A stretch of DNA of 64,000 nt from Methylomonas koyamae (GTDB lineage Bacteria > Pseudomonadota > Gammaproteobacteria > Methylococcales > Methylomonadaceae). The notes under the pieces were generated by a model. The model was not told the origin of the DNA. It was given only the letters and a program-made list of their open reading frames with translations, and ran no database searches. The DNA lies in assembly GCF_001644025.1 (NCBI RefSeq), contig NZ_LUUK01000179.1, forward strand, positions 1-64,000. Direction: 5' to 3'. The translations under genes and the position numbers were made by a program. Positions 58,938 to 64,000 of this stretch are shown here, in pieces (within the stretch, counting starts at the first letter, position 1; each line of letters begins with the position of its first letter).

Positions 58938-60485
58938 ATGAACGAACACGATTTTTCCCAGATTTCCCCGGCGTTTTTTCTGCAAACCTTCATCCTGGAA
59001 TTGATGCACGCCTGCGAACAGGAAGGCGGCGACTACTGCGAATCCTTGATCGAACGCATCGCCAAGAGTGCCGGTCTGTACTTCGAGCAAACTTACCGGG
59101 CCGAATACCGACGGTCCGGCGAACTGGACCAGGACGCCTACATCGACTTGATTCTGGCTCTAAAAAATCATATCGGCGGCAATTTTTCGCTAGCTTCCGT
59201 GGAGGCCGGCACCATTACCGTCGTTAACACCCGTTGTCCGTTCGGGGACGGCGTAAGCAATTTTCCGGAACTATGTCGAATGACCTCGAGCGTGTTTGGC
59301 GGAATCGCCGCCCGGAATTTCGGCTACGCCAAAGTCGAAATCCGCCAGAGCATCGCTCGGCAAAACGGAGGTTGCGAAGTGTGCATTCACACTCGGCGCG
59401 ATGGCGCCGTCGGCAAACCCGGTCTGGAATATCGCCGCGAGGATCAGCCGGAAGATAAGCTGGAAATGGCCGCGCTGCATTCGCGGATTGAAGAGCGGAT
59501 GCGTAACGTCTGGTGGAGCCTACCCAAGCGTCATCCCACCAAACCAGCGCCGGCCATCGTCGCCAAATCGGCGGCGATGCAAAGCGTCTTGCAACAAGTT
59601 GAAGTCGTGGCGCCGACTAAGGCCACGGTACTGATTAACGGCGAAACCGGCGTGGGTAAGGAGTTGATAGCGCGAGCGATACACGCGATGAGCGACCGAG
59701 GTCACAAACCGTTCGTGGCGATCAATTGCGGAGCTATACCGGAAAGTCTGATCGAAAGCGCGTTGTTCGGCCACGAAAAAGGCGCGTTTACCGGCGCCAT
59801 CGAGGTTCATCAAGGTTTTTTCGAACGCGCCGAGGGCGGAACACTGTTTCTCGACGAAGTCGATGCCTTGTCCCCGGCCGCGCAAACCCGCTTATTGCGC
59901 GTGATTCAGGAGGGCGAGATGGAGCGGGTCGGCGGCAAGCACACCTTGCACGTCGACGTGCGGATCGTTTCGGCCAGCAACCGATCCTTGACGCAACACG
60001 TCGAACAAGGCTTATTTCGACAGGACTTATTCTATCGCTTGAATGTGGTGCGCCTATGGATACCGCCGTTGGCTCAACGACCGGAAGACTTGCCACATCT
60101 GGTGCAATTGATCTTGAAACGCCTGAACCAAGCCTACGCGAAAAACGTTCAGTCGGTCAGCCGCGACGTGATGGGACAAATCCGCGCCTACCATTGGCCC
60201 GGAAACGTGCGCGAGCTGGAAAACACGTTGGAACGCAGCGTGTTGTTCTGCAAGGGCAGCGAATTGACCCGTCTTGAGCTGGACAGACAACCTGTCGCCG
60301 TCGGCCACGACTGGCGAACGCACAAGCAAAGCTTGGTCGATGACGCCGAATCGGCCTTCCTGCGGCAGGCATTGCAAAACCATCGCGGCAACGTCAAACC
60401 GGTCGCCGACGCGATGGGGCTAACGCCGAGAGCGGTTTACGCCAAGCTGAAAAAATATGGCATCGTGCCGAGCCGTTTTAAGTAA
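58938..60485 (+). CDS. Sigma-54-dependent activator with N-terminal MetOD1-like domain
   Basis: This 515-residue enhancer-binding protein has a sensor domain (about residues 1-165) resembling methanogen output domain 1. It contains GGDYCESLIERIAKSAGLYFEQTYR and CPFGDGVSNFPELCRMTSSVFGGIAARNFGYAKVEIR with further cysteines in GGCEVCIHT. The AAA+ domain has Walker A GETGVGKE (about residues 235-242), the sigma-54 contact loop GAFTGA (near 282) and DEVDALSP. A Fis-type helix-turn-helix lies near the end (GNVKPVADAMGLTPRAVYAKLKKYG). It is not next to a histidine kinase, so the N-terminal domain may sense a ligand directly. It is divergent from the DUF938 gene, a possible target. Confidence 0.9.
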   Translation: MNEHDFSQISPAFFLQTFILELMHACEQEGGDYCESLIERIAKSAGLYFEQTYRAEYRRSGELDQDAYIDLILALKNHIGGNFSLASVEAGTITVVNTRCPFGDGVSNFPELCRMTSSVFGGIAARNFGYAKVEIRQSIARQNGGCEVCIHTRRDGAVGKPGLEYRREDQPEDKLEMAALHSRIEERMRNVWWSLPKRHPTKPAPAIVAKSAAMQSVLQQVEVVAPTKATVLINGETGVGKELIARAIHAMSDRGHKPFVAINCGAIPESLIESALFGHEKGAFTGAIEVHQGFFERAEGGTLFLDEVDALSPAAQTRLLRVIQEGEMERVGGKHTLHVDVRIVSASNRSLTQHVEQGLFRQDLFYRLNVVRLWIPPLAQRPEDLPHLVQLILKRLNQAYAKNVQSVSRDVMGQIRAYHWPGNVRELENTLERSVLFCKGSELTRLELDRQPVAVGHDWRTHKQSLVDDAESAFLRQALQNHRGNVKPVADAMGLTPRAVYAKLKKYGIVPSRFK

Positions 60486-60495
60486 GCGGACGGGA

Positions 60496-62088
60496 CTACG
60501 CAATATCCTGGCTGCGCAAATACTCTTCGTATTCGCCTTGGTAATCGACAACGCCGTTCGGGGTGAGTTCGATAACGCGGGTGGCCAAGGACGAGACGAA
60601 CTCGCGGTCGTGGCTGACGAAAATCAATGTGCCGGGGTAGTTTTCCAACGCGATGTTCAGCGATTCGATCGATTCCATGTCCAAGTGGTTGGTCGGCTCG
60701 TCCAACACCAGCACGTTGTTTTTTTGCAGGATTAGCTTGCCGAACAGCATCCGGCCTTGTTCGCCGCCGGACAGCACCTTCACCGATTTATTGATCTCGT
60801 CCTGCGAAAACAACAAACGGCCCAGCGTGCCGCGTATCACTTGATCGTCGTCGCTTTCCTTCCGCCACTGGCCCATCCAATTGATCAAGGTCAGATCTTC
60901 GGCAAAATCCTCGGCGTGGTCTTGCGCGAAATAGCCGACATCGGCGTTTTCGGCCCACTTGACCTCACCTTGATCCGGCGCCAATTCGCCGACCAGGGTT
61001 TTCAACAAGGTGGACTTACCGATGCCGTTGGGGCCGATCACCGCCACCCGCTCGCCGGCGGCGATCATCAAATTGAGGTTTTCGAACAAGGGCCGCTCGC
61101 CATAGCCTTTGCCGAGGTTTTCCACTTCCACGGCCAAGCGATGCAGTTTTTTGGCTTGGTCGAAACGAATAAAGGGGTTGACCCGGCTGGACGGCTTGAC
61201 TTCATCGAGCTTGATCTTTTCCAACTGCCGCGCCCGCGACGTGGCTTGCTTGGCCTTGGAGGCATTGGCCGAAAACCGGCTGACGAAGGTCTGCAATTCG
61301 GCGATCTGGGCTTTTTTCTTGGCATTGCTGGCCAGCAACTGCTCCCTGACCTGGGTCACGGCGGTCATGTAATCGTCGTAGTTGCCCGGATACACCCGCA
61401 GCTCGCCGTAATCCAGATCGGCCATGTGGGTGCAGACGCTGTTCAAGAAATGCCGATCGTGGGAAATGATCACCATCGTCGATTCGCGCTCGTTCAGCAC
61501 GTTTTCCAGCCAGCGTATCGTGTTGATATCCAGGTTGTTGGTCGGCTCGTCGAGCAACATGATGTCCGGATCGGCGAACAAGGCCTGGGCCAGCAACACC
61601 CGCAGTTTCCAGCCGGGGGCGACCGCGCTCATCGGACCGTTATGCTGCTCAAGCGGAATATCCAGCCCCAGCAGCAGTTCGCCGGCTCGGGATTCGGCGG
61701 TGTAACCGTTGTATTCGGCGAATACGGCTTCCAACTCGGCGGCGCGCATGTAGTCGTCTTCGGTCGCGTCCAGATTGGCATAAATGGCGTCGCGTTCCGA
61801 CATCGCCGCCCACATTTCGGCGTGGCCCATCATCACCACGTCCAATACGCGGCGGTCTTCGTAGGCGAATTGATCCTGACGCAACACGCCGATGCGATCG
61901 TTGGGCGCGATGCTGACATTGCCGGCCGACGGCTCCAAATCACCACTGAGGATTTTCATAAAGGTCGATTTGCCGCAACCGTTCGCACCGATCAGACCAA
62001 AGCGATGGCCGTTGCCGAATTTAACCGAAATGTTTTCGAACAGGGGCTTGGCCCCGAATTGCATCGTGATGTTAGCTGTAGAGATCAA
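60496..62088 (-). CDS. ybiT: ABC-F family ATPase YbiT
   Basis: The 530-residue protein matches E. coli YbiT (530 residues) throughout. It has two ATPase domains: Walker [10 protein letters not shown] near residue 35 and GPNGIGKST near residue 352, with two [10 protein letters not shown] or LDEPTNHLD motifs. Between them is the basic interdomain linker containing [38 protein letters not shown] proteins act on the ribosomal E-site and are not transporters. The gene converges with the sigma-54 activator gene. Confidence 0.93.
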   Translation of the reverse strand: MISTANITMQFGAKPLFENISVKFGNGHRFGLIGANGCGKSTFMKILSGDLEPSAGNVSIAPNDRIGVLRQDQFAYEDRRVLDVVMMGHAEMWAAMSERDAIYANLDATEDDYMRAAELEAVFAEYNGYTAESRAGELLLGLDIPLEQHNGPMSAVAPGWKLRVLLAQALFADPDIMLLDEPTNNLDINTIRWLENVLNERESTMVIISHDRHFLNSVCTHMADLDYGELRVYPGNYDDYMTAVTQVREQLLASNAKKKAQIAELQTFVSRFSANASKAKQATSRARQLEKIKLDEVKPSSRVNPFIRFDQAKKLHRLAVEVENLGKGYGERPLFENLNLMIAAGERVAVIGPNGIGKSTLLKTLVGELAPDQGEVKWAENADVGYFAQDHAEDFAEDLTLINWMGQWRKESDDDQVIRGTLGRLLFSQDEINKSVKVLSGGEQGRMLFGKLILQKNNVLVLDEPTNHLDMESIESLNIALENYPGTLIFVSHDREFVSSLATRVIELTPNGVVDYQGEYEEYLRSQDIA

Positions 62089-62415
62089 GAAAATATCCGT
62101 TAGATAGAGAGGCTGGGCCTAGTTGTACTTTGTCAGATGACTCAATAAGCATCGTCATTCCGGCATGGAGGCCGGACCCGTTAGAGCGTGGAGCGAATCC
62201 AAACGCCATGGACGGGTTTAAGCAGACCATCCACGGCACCGGATGCCCGCTTCCCGGCGGGCATGACGATCTTCAACCAATCTCACAAAGTAGAACTAGC
62301 CCGGCCCTAAAAAAGTAGGAGGCGGCATTTTAACAGAGTTGCCGCGCCCCGCCGCCGGCAACACCGCAACCCGGCTTCGGCCAGGCGCCGTCGCGACACC
62401 GCTCGGCGGCGAGTC
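62089..62415. other. Intergenic region between ybiT and the aminotransferase
   Basis: This 327-base gap is mostly filled by a structured repeat (62119-62299). The remaining bases downstream of the aminotransferase are G+C-rich with no supported gene. Confidence 0.4.
62119..62299. repeat. Nested inverted-repeat intergenic element
   Basis: An outer inverted repeat of 20 bases with two mismatches (arms at 62119-62138 and 62280-62299, core CTAGTT and TACTTTGT) encloses an inner one with ATCGTCAT at 62151-62158 and ATGACGAT at 62262-62269. The inner part contains CATTCCGGCATGG and GGATGCCCGC...CGGGCATGA, phrases typical of dispersed intergenic repeats. It lies upstream of ybiT. Confidence 0.65.
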
Positions 62416-63540
62416 TTACAACTGGTCCAAAGCCGCCGCCAGCGTCGCCACGGTGCGGTCGAGGTTTTGCAGCTTGTCCAAGCCGAACAAACCGAGCCGG
62501 AAGGTTTTGAAATCCGCGCCTTCGCCGCACTGCAACGGCACGCCGGCGGCGATCTGCAAACCCAGATCGACGAATTTCTTGCCGGTCTTGAGGTCGTCGT
62601 CGCTGGTGTAGCACACCACCACGCCCGGCGCACCAAAACCGGTCGCGGCGACCGATTTAAAGCCGCGTTCGGCCAGCAAGTCGCGCACGCGACTTCCCAA
62701 TTCCAGCTGCTCGTCCTTAACCTTGTCGAAACCGTAGGCTTCGGTTTCCAGCATCACCGCGCGCAACCCGCGCAATCCGTCGGTCGGCATCGTTGCGTGG
62801 TAGGCATGGCCGCCCTGCTCGTAGGTTTCCATGATTTGCAGCCATTTCTTCAGGTCGGCGGCAAAACTGGTGCTGGTCGTCGCGTCGATGCGCTCGCGCG
62901 CCGCCGTACCCAGCATCACCAGACCGCAACACGGCGACGCGCTCCAGTCTTTCTGCGGCGCGCTGATCAAGATGTCCACGCCAAGCTGCTTCATGTCTAC
63001 CCAGACCGTGCCGGAGGCAATGCAATCCAGCACAAACAGCCCGCCGACCGCGTGCACCGCGTCGGCCAGCGCCCGCAAATAATCGTCAGGCAACATCATG
63101 CCGGCCGAGGTTTCCACGTGCGGCGCAAACACAAAATCCGGTTTCTCGCGGGCGATGGCCGCCACCGCTTCTTCAATAGGCACCGGCGTATAGGCAGGTT
63201 GCGGCCCCTCCTCGTTGGGCCGGGCCTGTAACACGATGGCTTCGGATGGAATCTCACCCATCTCGAAAATCTGGGTCCAGCGATAGCTGAACCAGCCGTT
63301 GCGTATCACCAGACATTTTTTGCCGGTGGCGAATTGGCGCGCCACCGCTTCCATGCCGAAAGTCCCGGAACCCGGCACGACGATCGCCGCTTCGGCGTTG
63401 TAAACGGTTTTCAGAATGCGCGAGATGTCGCGCAGGGTTTCCTGAAACACTACCGACATATGATTGGTCGCGCGGTCGGTGTAGACCACCGAATATTCCA
63501 ACAAGCCATCCGGATCGACATGGGCTAATAATCCAGGCAC
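62416..63540 (-). CDS. Class V aminotransferase (alanine/serine-glyoxylate aminotransferase-like)
   Basis: This 374-residue PLP enzyme of the class V fold has the phosphate-binding segment VVPGSGTFGMEAV, the aspartate region GLFVLDCIASGTVWVDM and the PLP lysine in LISAPQKDWSASPCCG near residue 203. Relatives transfer amino groups from alanine or serine to glyoxylate, or to phosphonoacetaldehyde-type substrates. A serine-glyoxylate aminotransferase would fit one-carbon metabolism in a methylotroph, which is inference. Its start is at 63540. No further enzymes of a serine cycle are in the window. Confidence 0.85.
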   Translation of the reverse strand: MPGLLAHVDPDGLLEYSVVYTDRATNHMSVVFQETLRDISRILKTVYNAEAAIVVPGSGTFGMEAVARQFATGKKCLVIRNGWFSYRWTQIFEMGEIPSEAIVLQARPNEEGPQPAYTPVPIEEAVAAIAREKPDFVFAPHVETSAGMMLPDDYLRALADAVHAVGGLFVLDCIASGTVWVDMKQLGVDILISAPQKDWSASPCCGLVMLGTAARERIDATTSTSFAADLKKWLQIMETYEQGGHAYHATMPTDGLRGLRAVMLETEAYGFDKVKDEQLELGSRVRDLLAERGFKSVAATGFGAPGVVVCYTSDDDLKTGKKFVDLGLQIAAGVPLQCGEGADFKTFRLGLFGLDKLQNLDRTVATLAAALDQL

Positions 63541-63937
63541 GGTTTCATCTCCTCGTTTGATTAATCTTCAACTGAATTCGACATTGTCGGATTCCACACA
63601 ATCTCGGCTCGCCCGCCGCGCGAACGTCCACCCGACATCGGACGCGACGGCAGCCGCGGGTTCCGTCGGCCGGCCGACCCGGACCGAGCAAGCCGGCCAT
63701 CTTATCGCGACTTGGCTTAAAAAGTATTCAAGATGCGGGCCATATCGGTTTTCGGTGTTCGCGAGTTGGCTGGAAGGCTGGACGGGATGCCAAATCAACA
63801 AGGGTTGCGGCGCGGCCTGGGAACATGCCCCCAAGTCTTCCGAACCAGCTCGAAGCGACACAAATCGTCTTGGCTGGCGGGATTTTCAATCCGCTGCGTC
63901 TATGCCTGTGTAACCCCCAAACATGGAGAACAGGAAT
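63541..63937. other. Divergent intergenic region
   Basis: These 397 bases separate the aminotransferase (minus) from the last gene (plus). I see no convincing gene, repeat or well-formed promoter. Open frames on both strands have no recognisable content. Confidence 0.35.
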
Positions 63938-64000
63938 ATGACACCGACAATCAAACGCCTGGCGGCCGGCATTGCGCTGATGTCCGCGCAAGCCTACGCC
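63938..64000 (+). CDS. Start of an exported protein (runs off window)
   Basis: Only 21 codons are visible: MTPTIKRLAAG followed by a hydrophobic stretch ending AQAYA, which is a typical Sec signal peptide with an AxA cleavage site. The ribosome site GAGAACAGGA lies a few bases upstream. The product cannot be identified from this part. Confidence 0.6.
   Translation, partial: MTPTIKRLAAGIALMSAQAYA

Noticed and set aside
60757-62103. A 448-codon open frame on the plus strand opposite ybiT
   Set aside because: It mirrors the conserved ABC-F gene; its composition is that of an antisense shadow.

Overview
The window looks like chromosomal DNA of a gammaproteobacterium. The evidence is the order thrS-infC-rpmI-rplT-pheS-pheT-ihfA-merR, a dapA-bamC pair, a gcvR-bcp pair, and an AlaC and a YbiT very close to their enterobacterial counterparts. 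Overall composition and protein style remind me of methanotrophs of the order Methylococcales, but no methane-oxidation gene is present, so that placement is inference only.

Layout. 1-12.7 kb is a run of minus-strand housekeeping genes: purL (cut by the window edge), bamC, dapA, a PAP2 phosphatase and a GT39 glycosyltransferase behind recJ, thrC and hom, alaC, a small membrane protein and an FtsH paralogue. 13.0-16.2 kb is a plus-strand four-gene cassette: unknown protein, FAD amine oxidase, unknown protein, glutathione transferase. 16.6-19.6 kb holds a spermidine-synthase-like protein and a YgiQ radical SAM protein whose linker carries repeat-derived sequence. 19.7-33.3 kb is a surface polysaccharide island. 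It has a Wzm/Wzt ABC exporter, a DUF268 protein, a GT11 fucosyltransferase, five further plus-strand glycosyltransferases, UDP-galactopyranose mutase and one convergent GT4. Its centre (about 20.6-29.9 kb) is clearly A+T-rich compared with both sides, which suggests horizontal acquisition.

33.4-36.6 kb encodes the Na+-pumping oxaloacetate decarboxylase (oadG-oadA-oadB), followed by bcp and gcvR. 38.0-41.7 kb encodes poly-beta-1,6-GlcNAc synthesis (pgaB-pgaC-pgaD, with no pgaA). 41.7-42.95 kb is a scar of broken genes, including a frameshifted 5' fragment of a type I restriction hsdR, and it abuts the 3' end of tRNA-Pro(GGG). 43.1-50.6 kb is the translation cluster (merR, ihfA, pheT, pheS, rplT, rpmI, infC with a non-canonical ATC start, thrS, tRNA-Val). 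50.7-54.7 kb is gcvP-gcvT.

54.97-56.7 kb has a bacterioferritin without the haem-ligand methionine, followed by a decaying groES-groEL pair with two frameshifts and two nonsense codons. 56.8-64 kb has a YdhR-like protein, a short-chain dehydrogenase variant lacking the catalytic tyrosine, a DUF938 methyltransferase, a sigma-54 activator with a MetOD1-like sensor domain, the ABC-F protein YbiT, a structured intergenic repeat, a class V aminotransferase and the first codons of an exported protein.

How the parts work together. The minus-strand blocks make amino acids (lysine, threonine, alanine), purines and the translation machinery. The centre builds and exports a cell-surface glycan probably containing galactofuranose and fucose, and pgaBCD adds a second exopolysaccharide. 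I found no CRISPR array, rRNA gene, intact transposase or complete defence system. The most notable items are the four-gene redox cassette, the dying chaperonin operon, the repeat-derived insert in YgiQ and the tRNA-adjacent scar.
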